This document shows, in pieces, positions 17,558 to 26,673 of a stretch of 64,000 nucleotides of DNA. Each line of letters opens with the position of its first letter. Position 1 is the stretch's first letter. The DNA comes from Laspinema palackyanum D2a (GTDB lineage Bacteria; Cyanobacteriota; Cyanobacteriia; Cyanobacteriales; Laspinemataceae): assembly GCA_025370845.1 (NCBI GenBank), contig JAMXFF010000005.1, positions 41,134 to 105,133 on the forward strand, written 5' to 3'. The position numbers and the translations under genes are program-made. The notes beneath the pieces were generated by a model, which saw nothing but the letters and a program-made list of their open reading frames with translations, did no database searches and was not told the origin of the DNA.

Positions 17558-19224
17558 AGGGTTTGCTGAAAAAGTTATAAAAAGCAGGGGGTGGCCAATG
17601 AACAAGAGGCCCCTCTTGCTGCACCCATAAATAGGGCTTTACTTCGATTCTTCAATTCATAGCTAAAATTAATGCTTCTGGATAAAATTATAATAGTTTG
17701 GAAAAATTGACACAAAAAAAGACAGTAAAACTGCCTGAGCAGTTTCACTGCTGTTGAGCACTAAAAACGTAAGAGTAATGGAAGTTTGGGAGGTATTAGA
17801 TAGTTTAGACATGACTCGATTCAGACTGAATCTTCTTTTACCCTGTCCAAATTTCCCTTCAATTTCGTTGCGAATGCGCTCATCTTCTTGGGCTGGTTTT
17901 TTATCTTGAAGGCTGACTTGGGCCGGACGTCTCCCTAATGGAGGACCACTGAGTCTAATTCCTCTTTCTTTACACCAAGCTCGATTGACTCTGGTTCGAT
18001 AAATTTTATCGGCGTGAACCGATTCCGGGTAAAATTCCGTCAATTCTTTATACGCCTCTACTTGACTAATAAAATCTCCACTTTCATTATAGTTTTCCCA
18101 GCTAATTTTTTCGAGCAATACATATCCTTCTACACAACTAACTGATAACTTCGCTCCGAATTCCGTAGGACTTCCTGCTTTACCTCGGACGATTGGACGG
18201 ACATGAGGTTGTGTTAAACTGACAATCCGATTGTCGATTCTTTTTTGATTATTTGACCACATCAAATCCTGTTGACGATAAATTTCGGCGGAGACTAATA
18301 AATTCCTGTATCGCCTTCTGCTTAAGATTTCTAGGCTGGGTCCTTTCTCAATTAACTTGTCAATATGTCCCAAATTACGTTTGATATATTGCAGTTGTTT
18401 TTTAACGGCTTCTTTCCTTTGTTTTCCAGAGGACTTCCTCTTTTTGGCAAAATTCAAATAATCTTTTCTAGCCTTTTTTCTGTAAGTTCTTGGTTTTTTG
18501 TCTAGGTTATCCTTCAGGGACTTATATAAGAGGTCTATGATCAGTTCGGTGGTTTTTCTCGCTTGATTTAACAGATCCACATCCGTGGGGTATTTGATAT
18601 CGGCAGGGGCAACCGTTGCATCCATTAATAGCCGGCCTCTATTTTCTTTTGGCTTTGGGGCTTCTTCTAACTTTTTTGTGCTGGGTTCCTCCGGATTGAA
18701 TCCTAGACTTTGTTGGACAATTCTGCGATTAATTTTTTGAAGCAGAGCCGGACTAATTCTTGAACGAAAATGAACCATCATTGACGGGTCAAAGGGCGCT
18801 TCATTTTGATAACTGTTTCGTCCAATAAAATACTGTAAATACGGATTTTCTTGGATTTGTTCAACGGTTTCTCGGTCACTAATACCCAATTTTTCTTTGA
18901 TGATTAAAGCGCCCAGTGCTATCCGAAAAGATTTGGCTGTTGCCCCCATGTCTTCAGAAAAATTCTGGGCATATTCTGCCTCAAATTCTGACCACGGAAT
19001 TAGCTTCGACAGAACAATCCACCGATTTTCTTCAGACAGCTGCCCCAATGAGGGAAGTTCAAAAACTTCTTCTGGCCCCAAGGCACTTTGTGATTTTCGA
19101 TACATTTTCCTTTCGCCGATGCACAACAATTTCCCATTTTACCTCGTTTTCCTGTCTTTTGTGTCCGGGCAAGACTTCTTAAAACCTTGTCCCATAAGAA
19201 TTTCGCGTTTTTTCAGCAAGCCCT
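17558..19224. mobile_element. IS5/IS1182-like insertion sequence, 1.67 kb, inside the NRPS gene
   Basis: The terminal inverted repeats AGGG(T/C)TTGCTGAAAAA (17558-17573 and 19209-19224, one mismatch) enclose one transposase gene on the minus strand. A 4-bp direct duplication AATT flanks the element (17554-17557 and 19225-19228). Removing the IS and one AATT joins LDEKLI to KGLKEV in frame. Intact ends, an intact transposase and an intact target duplication point to a recent insertion. Confidence 0.93.
17669..19105 (-). CDS. DDE transposase (IS5/IS1182-like, DUF772 type)
   Basis: ATG at 19105 gives 478 residues; a TTG eight codons upstream is possible. The N-terminal domain has the DUF772-like segment 'GALIIKEKLGISDRETVEQI' and 'FDPSMMVHFRSRISPALLQK'. 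The catalytic core includes 'LLMDATVAPADIKYPTD' (first acidic residue) and 'HADKIYRTRVNRAWCKERGI' (second). The C-terminal 'IEGKFGQGKRRFSLNRV' contains the final glutamate region. A basic insertion (residues about 200-260) separates the first two motifs. No frameshift is seen. It is transcribed opposite to the interrupted NRPS gene. Confidence 0.9.
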   Translation of the reverse strand: MYRKSQSALGPEEVFELPSLGQLSEENRWIVLSKLIPWSEFEAEYAQNFSEDMGATAKSFRIALGALIIKEKLGISDRETVEQIQENPYLQYFIGRNSYQNEAPFDPSMMVHFRSRISPALLQKINRRIVQQSLGFNPEEPSTKKLEEAPKPKENRGRLLMDATVAPADIKYPTDVDLLNQARKTTELIIDLLYKSLKDNLDKKPRTYRKKARKDYLNFAKKRKSSGKQRKEAVKKQLQYIKRNLGHIDKLIEKGPSLEILSRRRYRNLLVSAEIYRQQDLMWSNNQKRIDNRIVSLTQPHVRPIVRGKAGSPTEFGAKLSVSCVEGYVLLEKISWENYNESGDFISQVEAYKELTEFYPESVHADKIYRTRVNRAWCKERGIRLSGPPLGRRPAQVSLQDKKPAQEDERIRNEIEGKFGQGKRRFSLNRVMSKLSNTSQTSITLTFLVLNSSETAQAVLLSFFVSIFPNYYNFIQKH

Positions 19225-19228
19225 AATT

Positions 19229-20458
19229 AAGGGACTAAAAGAGGTAACTAGAACAACAGGTACAACTCTTTATAAGCTGATGCTGACGGCTTTTTTTGTG
19301 TTGCTTTACCGCTACACAAATCAAGAAGATATTCTTGTAGGAAGTCCGATGCTGGGAAGGTCTGGGCGAGAATTTAAAGGAGTTGTGGGTTATTTCGTCA
19401 ACCCTGCTGTTTTGCGGGCTTCTATTTCGGGAAACCTGACATTCCAAGATTTATTAGCTCAGGTCAGCACTCAAGTCAAGGCAGCCCAAAAGCATCAGGA
19501 TTATCCATTTCCCCTTTTAGTCGAGCAACTTCAGCCTCAGCGAGACCCCAGTCGTTCTCCACTGTTTCAAGTCAGCTTTACTTGGCAAAAGCAACGGTGG
19601 TGCGAGTCAGGAAAAGAGTTAGGCTTGAAAATGGAGCCATATCCACTCGGTCATCAACGAGGAGCAAGTTCTGACTTGGATGTGATGATGATGGAAATGG
19701 GAGAAGTTCTCCTAGCAGGCTGGCAATACAATACTGACTTGTTTGATGAGGCTACTATCGCTCGGATGGCGAGACATTACCAGACTTTGCTGGAAGGAAT
19801 CGTCGCCAATCCACAGCAGAAAATTTCAGAATTGCCTCTCCTGACACCAGCCGATCGCCACCAGCTATTAGTAGAGTGGAATAACACTGGGGCTGAATAT
19901 CCACAGGATAAGTGCATCCATCAGTTATTTGAAGCACAAGTGGAACAATTCCCCAATGCTGTAGCTGTCGTGTTTGAAGGGGAGCAACTGACTTATCGAG
20001 AGTTGAATGCAAAAGCGAATCAGTTGGCGCACTACCTGCAAAGAATAGGTGTTGCTACAGAGGTGCTGGTAGGGATTTATGTAGAGCGCTCTGTGGAAAT
20101 GGTAATCGGTTTATTAGGCATCCTCAAAGCTGGCGGTGCTTATGTGCCACTTGACCCAAATTATCCCTCAGAGCGCTTGGCTTTCATGCTAGAAGATTCC
20201 TCAGTGCCAGTGCTGCTGACTCAACAGAAGCTAGTCGAGAAACTTCCTCCAAATTCGGCTCGTGTTATCAGTTTAGACTCTGACTGGGAAGAAATTGCTA
20301 CTTACAGCGAGGAAAACCCTTCGAGTGGCGTCAAGTCAAACAACTTGGCTTACGTTATCTACACATCTGGTTCTACAGGCAAACCCAAAGGCGTTGTAAT
20401 CGAACACAGAGCACTCGTCAACTACACAACAGTTGCCCGTGCTGAATATGGCATCTAA
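19229..20458 (+). pseudogene. NRPS module 1, fragment 2: rest of condensation domain and N-part of adenylation domain
   Basis: The frame resumes after the IS with 'KGLKEVTRTTGTTLYKLML', completing the condensation domain ('VGYFVNPAVLRASI', 'PFPLLVEQLQPQRDPSRSPL'). The adenylation domain begins near 19900 ('LTYRELNAKANQLAHYLQ', A1/A2). It has the A3 phosphate loop YTSGSTGKPKGV (about 20362-20397). The frame ends at TAA 20456-20458 within the A3-A4 interval, where homologues read 'EYGI.xxDRILQF'. A C-to-T change in a CAA codon would explain it. An ATG inside the IS end (19187) could start this fragment but is not the natural start. Confidence 0.88.
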
Positions 20459-21748
20459 GAGCGCGATCGCATTCTACAATTTTCCTCAATTAGTTTTGAT
20501 GTTAGTGCCGAAGAAATCTATACCAGCCTGATTTCTGGTGCAATGTTGGTCTTGCGTACTGATACGATGCTGGACTCCCTTGAGGGATTTTTGCAGAAGT
20601 GTAACAGTTGGGAAATAACTATTCTGGCACTTCCTACAGCTTACTGGCAAGAACTCACCAGCTTCTTGAGTCAAGAAAAAGTTGCCCTTCCTCCATCATT
20701 GCGATTAATCATCATAGGTGGAGAAAAAGCATTACCGGAACGACTGAAAACTTGGTTTGAGTGTGTGGGGCAGCAAGTTCGTCTGGTAAATAATTATGGC
20801 CCAACAGAAACCACCATAGGAGCCACAATCTGCGAGTTATCGGTAGCCGACGCCACATTGAGGGAGTTGCCAATCGGTCGTCCCATTGGGAATGTCCAGA
20901 CCTACATCTTAAATGAGAACCGGCAGCCCTTACCCATAGGCGTTCCGGGAGAGTTGCACATCGGCGGCGCTGGTTTGGCACGGGGATATCTCAATCGTCC
21001 CGAGTTGACCGATGAGCGGTTCATTCCCAACCCCTTTAGTGACTCTCCCACCGATCGGCTGTACAAAACTGGAGATTTGGTTCGTTACCTGAGCGACGGC
21101 AATATTGAATATGTGGGTCGGATAGATGACCAGGTAAAAATACGCGGTTTCCGAGTCGAAATAGGAGAAATCGAGGCAGCACTCAGTCAACATCCCAACT
21201 TGCTCTCTGTCGCAGTTGCGCTTCGAGAAGATATTCCCGGCCAAAAGAGCCTAGTCGCCTACATTGTCCCCGTTCAGGAGTCAGCACCCACTGTTAGCGA
21301 ACTGCGCGACTTTCTCAAACAGCAGTTGCCTGATTACATGATTCCCAACGTTTTCGTTAGCCTACCGGCACTGCCAATAACACCCAATGGCAAAGTAGAT
21401 CGCCGGGTGTTGCCAGCACCAGATATCAAGAGTTTGATTCAAACATTAGAGTTTGTCGCTCCTCAGACTCCAACAGAAGAATTAGTAGCATCTATCTGGA
21501 AAAAGGTTTTGGGAGTAGAGCAAGCAAGCGTCAACGATAATTTTTTTGAATTAGGTGGGCATTCGTTACTCGCGACTCAAGTCGTTTCCCAATTGAATTC
21601 TAGTTTAGGGCTGCATCTCCCTCTGTCTAAGCTGTTTGAGTTGCCAACGGTAGGCAGCCTTTCTAGCTATATTGATGCCACACTTTGGACAAGCGAAAAC
21701 ATCGAAAATATTAATACAAGTGACGAACGAGAGGAGTTTGAACTGTAA
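20459..21748 (+). pseudogene. NRPS module 1, fragment 3: C-part of adenylation domain and carrier domain
   Basis: The same frame continues past the nonsense codon with 'ERDRILQFSSISFDVSAEEI' (A4). A5 is 'VNNYGPTETTIGAT', A7 'LYKTGDLVRY', A8 'RGFRVEIGEIEAAL' and A10 'TPNGKVDRRVLP'. A peptidyl-carrier domain follows with DNFFELGGHSLLA carrying the phosphopantetheine serine. Specificity-pocket positions read D-V-E-A-I-G-N-I-G-K by alignment to GrsA; I cannot assign a substrate. The stop codon overlaps the next synthetase start (TAATG), which indicates translational coupling in the ancestral operon. Internal initiation at ATG 20567 could yield a partial protein with no known use. Confidence 0.88.
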
Positions 21749-24700
21749 TGGATATAGTTGAGTTTGTCAATTATCTACGCAAGCTGGATATTAACCTGTT
21801 TCTCGAAGGCGATCGCCTGCGCTGCAACGCTCCTCAAGGTGCTATCACCGCTGAACTGAAATCAGAAATGAGCGGAAGGAAATCTGAAATAATTGCCTTT
21901 TTACAACAAGCCAATATTCAAACCACTACCACGGCGATCGCGCCAATATCCAGAACAGAACAAAACAGCTTTCCTCTTTCCTTTGCCCAACAGGGACTCT
22001 GGTTCCTCGACCAATTACAGCCAAACAGTGCGTTTTACAATATCCCGTTCACCTTGCGTCTGAGCGGTCAGCTTAATATAGGGGCTTTAGAAAGCAGCAT
22101 CAACGAAATTATCCAGAGGCATGAAGCCTTACGTACCAACTTCGCGACGGTAGAAAGTCAACCCGTCCAAGTTATTGCCTCAAGTCTCAATTGTCAGGTG
22201 CAAGTAGTCAACCTGTTACACCTGCCTGAAAGTGAACGAGAAAGCGAGGCGCAACGATGCGTAAATCAAGAAGCGAATCGGCCTTTTAACCTGGAGCGAG
22301 AGCCTTTATTTCGAGTTACTTTGCTACAGTTAGACCAAACAGAATACGTCTTGCTGTTCACCATGCACCACATTATTTCTGATGGGTGGTCACTGGGTGT
22401 ATTTGTGAAAGAACTTATAGAACTTTACAAAGGATTTTGCACTGGAAACCCTACAAATTTACCCTTGTTGCCAATACAATATGCGGATTTTGCCGTTTGG
22501 CAGCGGCAGTGGTTAACGGGAGAAATACTCGAAACCCAACTTAGCTACTGGAAAGAACAAGTCTCAAATGCCCCGACTTTATTAGAATTGCCGAGAGACC
22601 GACCGAGACCGGCAGTTCAAACCTTCCGGGGAGGGTATCACCATGCAGTTCTTCCCCAGGAATTGAGCGCGGAACTTACCGCCTTGAGTAAGCGAGTGGG
22701 AGTTACGTTGTTTATAGCTCTTTTAGCGGCGTTTCAGACATTGCTCTACCGATACTCCGGGCAAGATGATATCGTAGTCGGTACGCCCGTAGCGGGTCGT
22801 AACCGAGAGGAACTCGAAGGACTAATTGGCTTTTTTGTCAATACCTTAGTGCTGCGTAACGACTTATCAGGTACCCCTACTTTTGAGCAGTTACTTAATC
22901 GAGTCCGGGAAGTGGCACTGCAAGCCTACGCCCATCAAGAACTGCCATTTGAGCAGTTGGTAGAGGCATTGCAACCAACGCGAGATTTAAGCTATTCGCC
23001 CCTGTTTCAGGTGATGTTTTCCCTCGAAGACGCTTTAGTACCTGCCGTAGAACTGCCTGAGTTATCAGTAAGTTCTTATCCCGTGGAAATCGGCACGGCT
23101 AAGTTTGATTTGAGCCTATCAATCGAGAATACCGCCTCTGGATTGATAGGAGTGTGGGAATACAATACTGACCTGTTTGATGAGGCCACCATCGCTCGGA
23201 TGGCGGGACATTACCAGACTTTGCTGGAAGGAATCGCAGCCAATCCACAGCAGAAAATTTCAGAATTGCCCCTGCTGACACCCACAGAGCACCACCAGCT
23301 CTACGTCGAGTGGAACAACACTTTGACTGAGTATCCGCAGGATAAGTGCATCCATCAGTTATTTGAGGCGCAGGTTGAGCATTCACCGGACGCTGTAGCA
23401 GTGGTATTTGAAGGGGAGCAACTTACCTATCGAGAGTTAAATGCAAAGGCAAATCAGTTAGCGTACTACCTGCAAGGTTTGGGCGTAGGGCCAGAAGTAT
23501 TGGGGGGCATCTGTGTAGAACCTTCCTTTGACACAGTTGTGGGAATTCTGAGCGTCTTTAAAGCCGGTGGTGCTTACGTTCCGCTCGACCCCGCGTATCC
23601 TCAAGAGCGCTTGGCTTTTATGCTGGAGGACTCCTCGGTGCCGGTTCTGCTCACTCAAAAGAAACTGGTTGAGAATCTGCCTCCAAATTCGGCTCGTGTT
23701 ATCAGTTTAGACTCTGACTGGGAAGAAATGGGCTTTCATAGCAAGGAAAACCCCAGCAGCACAGTAATGCCGGATAACCTGGCTTACGTTATCTACACTT
23801 CAGGCTCTACAGGAAAACCTAAAGGCGTGTTATTAGCACACTCTGGGCTGTGCAATTTAGCCACAGCACAAAGCAAGCTATTCAACGTAAGCTCAAACAG
23901 TCGAATTCTTCAGTTTGCCTCGTTTAGCTTTGATGCCTCGGTTTCGGAAGTTGTCATGGCTTTGATATCGGGAGCAATACTCGTATTGGCTTTGCGGGAT
24001 TCTTTAATGCCGGGGCCTGCTTTGACTGGGCTGCTGCGCGAGGAGGCCATCACCACTATTACCCTACCCCCGTCAGTTTTGGCGGTACTGCCTCCCGAAG
24101 AGTTTCCAGCATTGCAGACAATTATCGTCGCGGGAGAAGCCTGTCTTCCTGACCTCGTGGGACGTTGGGCATCAGGGCGTCAGTTTTTCAACGCTTACGG
24201 GCCAACAGAAGCCACCGTCTGCGCCACTGTTGGCCTTTGCAGTGACGGCAGTCGAAAACCTCCCATTGGGCGTCCCATTGCCAACACCCAAATCTATATT
24301 CTCGACCCTCACAACCAACCCGTTACCATCGGTGTTCCCGGAGAACTCCACATTGCGGGTGTGGGACTCGCCAAAGGTTATCTCAACCGTCCCGATCTGA
24401 CTGATGAAAAATTCGTTCCCAACCCCTTTAGCAATAAACCCGATTCGCGCCTCTATAAAACCGGGGACTTAGCCCGTTATCTACCAGATGGCAATATCGA
24501 ATACCTCGGTCGGATTGACAATCAGGTAAAAATTCGAGGTTTTCGCATCGAGCTCGGTGAGGTTGAAACTGTACTCGCACAGCATCCTAATGTGCGGGAA
24601 GTGGCAGTCATTGACCGAGAAGATACACCTGGAAACAAGCGTCTCGTGGCTTATATGGTTTCCAACCTCATCCCCGAGCGCATCCCATATCACACTGAAT

Positions 24701-26673
24701 GCCAACTAGAAATCAACGGTAACGCGCTCAAAATTGAGACACAGGATATCTCCACCGGCGGCGTCGGTCTGATGGGTGTGCCAGTTCTTGATAAAGGTAG
24801 TAGCGTCCGCCTGCACCTGCAATTGCCTGGAGAAGACGAACCGCGCTGGCTTTCTGGAACAGTTGTTTGGTCGCATCCCCCACAGGCCGGAATTCGCCTT
24901 CAGCTTACACCGAACGAACAGGCTCAAATCCATCGAAGTGTAGGCTATCAGTTGGACAATCAAGAGTTGTGGAAAATTTTGCAGCGCACTGTGACTCGCA
25001 ACCTACGCGGGTACTTGAAACAAAAACTGCCCGACTGTATGATACCGAGCGCCTTTGTACTGATGAAAGCGCTGCCGCTGACACCGAATGGCAAAATAGA
25101 CCGTCGCGCTCTACCCGCACCCGATAGCTTCCACAACGAACAGGAAGATAAATTTGTTGCCCCTCGCACCCCGACTGAAGCAAAACTGGCAGCTATTTGG
25201 GCTGAAGTTCTGGGATTAAAAAGGGTTGGCATCAATGATAATTTCTTTGAATTGGGGGGACACTCCCTGCAAGCTGCCTTCCTGGTATCCAAGCTGTCAG
25301 TAGAGATAAATCTGAAAATTTCAGTCAAGCTTCTGTTTCAGCATCCCACTATAGCAAAATTAGCCGAAGCCATCGAGCCACTGCTCGTCACAGAGCCATC
25401 TGTCAATCGAGAAACCCTTCAAGCAAAGGTTGAAAACGCCGTGATCGCCTCTTTGCCCCAAACCACAGACTCCTCTCCATTTTTTAAACGAGAGCAGCGC
25501 TCCTTGCTCTCCTTGTTTGCTGTAGGAAAGGTGACCCCAGTTGATTCAGCCGCTCTGGGTTATCTTCCTCTTTCTCTCCTAAAAGAAACTACGTTGACTC
25601 GCCAGGAAATCAAAAATTGGTTGAGCAACCTTCCGATGTGGGATGCGGTTATGGAAACTAAATGGGGCCGAATAGCAGGTCTACTCCTCCCTATATTCGA
25701 GGATGAACTATACACAGACCAGCAAACTCTTGTAGAAATGGTTGTTGAATCTTTAGAAATGGCGGGGCGACTCGGTGCAAAAACTGTTTCTTTAACGGGT
25801 TTGATTCCCTCGGCAACGGATTACGGTTGTGCCATTGCCCAAGCGATTGAGGGGCGTACCGACTTACCCAAAATCACTACGGGACACGCTACTACCTGCT
25901 CTACTGTTGTTCTGACTATTAAGAAAATTTTGCAAATTAGCAATCGTTCTCTAGAAGGGGAGAAAGTCGCTTTCCTCGGATTGGGGTCTATTGGGATTAA
26001 TACCCTGCGCTTGATGTTAAAATGCTTGCCGCATCCTCAATCGATTATACTGTGCGATATTTACAGTAAGCTGGAATCGCTCCAAAATCTTCAACGCGAA
26101 CTGAGCGGTGATTTAGGATTTCAAGGTTATGTTCAAATCGCTACCTCTTCATCTTCATCGGAACTCCCACCAGAAATCTACGATGCTACCTTAATTATTG
26201 GGGCTACCAACGTCCCAGATATTCTCGACATCAAGCGAGTGAAACCGGGCACTTTAATTGTCGATGATTCTGGCCCACACTGCTTTTCTCCAGAACAGGC
26301 GATTCAGCGCTTTGAAGAACAGAAAGATATTCTGTTTACCGAAGGTGGAGCGCTTCACGCACCTGACCCGATAGAAACGGTCATCTACCTACCTGAATGG
26401 GTAAAAAATAACATGACTGAAAATGTATGGTCAGCTTATTTTGAGCCAACCAATCCCCTAAACATCATGGGCTGTGTTATGTCCAGTCTCCTCTCTTCTC
26501 GTTTTGACGATATGCAACCGACTGTAGGATTGCTGGATCTGGAAACTTGCGTGCAGCATTATCAAGGTTTAGAACGATTGGGCTTTCAGGCAGCCGACCT
26601 GCATTGTGAAGGCTATGTGTTGGAGGTAGAGCCGAAATCACCCCAAATAGCAGAAATTAGCCATGATGCGTAG
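21748..26673 (+). CDS. NRPS: TubC docking, C, A with inserted PilZ-like domain, PCP, AAR-like reductase
   Basis: This 1641-residue protein is intact. Residues 1-52 are a TubC-type docking domain ('VEFVNYLRKLDINLFLEGDR'). The condensation domain (about 65-500) has MHHIISDGWS. The adenylation domain (about 515-1115) has A3 YTSGSTGKPKGV, A5 FNAYGPTEATVCAT and A8 RGFRIELGEVE. Pocket residues align as D-A-S-T-I-A-A-V-C-K, close to published Tyr/Phe codes. Between A8 and A9 (LPDCMIP) sits a PilZ-like domain of about 85 residues (about 976-1062) with the DISTGG motif. The carrier domain has DNFFELGGHSLQA (Ser about 1172). The C-terminal about 390 residues (1250-1641) resemble cyanobacterial acyl-ACP reductase: 'TTGHATTCS' (cf. 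AAR TTGNTHTA), the Rossmann motif GLGSIG and NIMGCVMSS with Cys1576 at the AAR catalytic position. The product is probably released as an aldehyde. The last bases overlap the MFS gene. Confidence 0.92.
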   Translation: MDIVEFVNYLRKLDINLFLEGDRLRCNAPQGAITAELKSEMSGRKSEIIAFLQQANIQTTTTAIAPISRTEQNSFPLSFAQQGLWFLDQLQPNSAFYNIPFTLRLSGQLNIGALESSINEIIQRHEALRTNFATVESQPVQVIASSLNCQVQVVNLLHLPESERESEAQRCVNQEANRPFNLEREPLFRVTLLQLDQTEYVLLFTMHHIISDGWSLGVFVKELIELYKGFCTGNPTNLPLLPIQYADFAVWQRQWLTGEILETQLSYWKEQVSNAPTLLELPRDRPRPAVQTFRGGYHHAVLPQELSAELTALSKRVGVTLFIALLAAFQTLLYRYSGQDDIVVGTPVAGRNREELEGLIGFFVNTLVLRNDLSGTPTFEQLLNRVREVALQAYAHQELPFEQLVEALQPTRDLSYSPLFQVMFSLEDALVPAVELPELSVSSYPVEIGTAKFDLSLSIENTASGLIGVWEYNTDLFDEATIARMAGHYQTLLEGIAANPQQKISELPLLTPTEHHQLYVEWNNTLTEYPQDKCIHQLFEAQVEHSPDAVAVVFEGEQLTYRELNAKANQLAYYLQGLGVGPEVLGGICVEPSFDTVVGILSVFKAGGAYVPLDPAYPQERLAFMLEDSSVPVLLTQKKLVENLPPNSARVISLDSDWEEMGFHSKENPSSTVMPDNLAYVIYTSGSTGKPKGVLLAHSGLCNLATAQSKLFNVSSNSRILQFASFSFDASVSEVVMALISGAILVLALRDSLMPGPALTGLLREEAITTITLPPSVLAVLPPEEFPALQTIIVAGEACLPDLVGRWASGRQFFNAYGPTEATVCATVGLCSDGSRKPPIGRPIANTQIYILDPHNQPVTIGVPGELHIAGVGLAKGYLNRPDLTDEKFVPNPFSNKPDSRLYKTGDLARYLPDGNIEYLGRIDNQVKIRGFRIELGEVETVLAQHPNVREVAVIDREDTPGNKRLVAYMVSNLIPERIPYHTECQLEINGNALKIETQDISTGGVGLMGVPVLDKGSSVRLHLQLPGEDEPRWLSGTVVWSHPPQAGIRLQLTPNEQAQIHRSVGYQLDNQELWKILQRTVTRNLRGYLKQKLPDCMIPSAFVLMKALPLTPNGKIDRRALPAPDSFHNEQEDKFVAPRTPTEAKLAAIWAEVLGLKRVGINDNFFELGGHSLQAAFLVSKLSVEINLKISVKLLFQHPTIAKLAEAIEPLLVTEPSVNRETLQAKVENAVIASLPQTTDSSPFFKREQRSLLSLFAVGKVTPVDSAALGYLPLSLLKETTLTRQEIKNWLSNLPMWDAVMETKWGRIAGLLLPIFEDELYTDQQTLVEMVVESLEMAGRLGAKTVSLTGLIPSATDYGCAIAQAIEGRTDLPKITTGHATTCSTVVLTIKKILQISNRSLEGEKVAFLGLGSIGINTLRLMLKCLPHPQSIILCDIYSKLESLQNLQRELSGDLGFQGYVQIATSSSSSELPPEIYDATLIIGATNVPDILDIKRVKPGTLIVDDSGPHCFSPEQAIQRFEEQKDILFTEGGALHAPDPIETVIYLPEWVKNNMTENVWSAYFEPTNPLNIMGCVMSSLLSSRFDDMQPTVGLLDLETCVQHYQGLERLGFQAADLHCEGYVLEVEPKSPQIAEISHDA

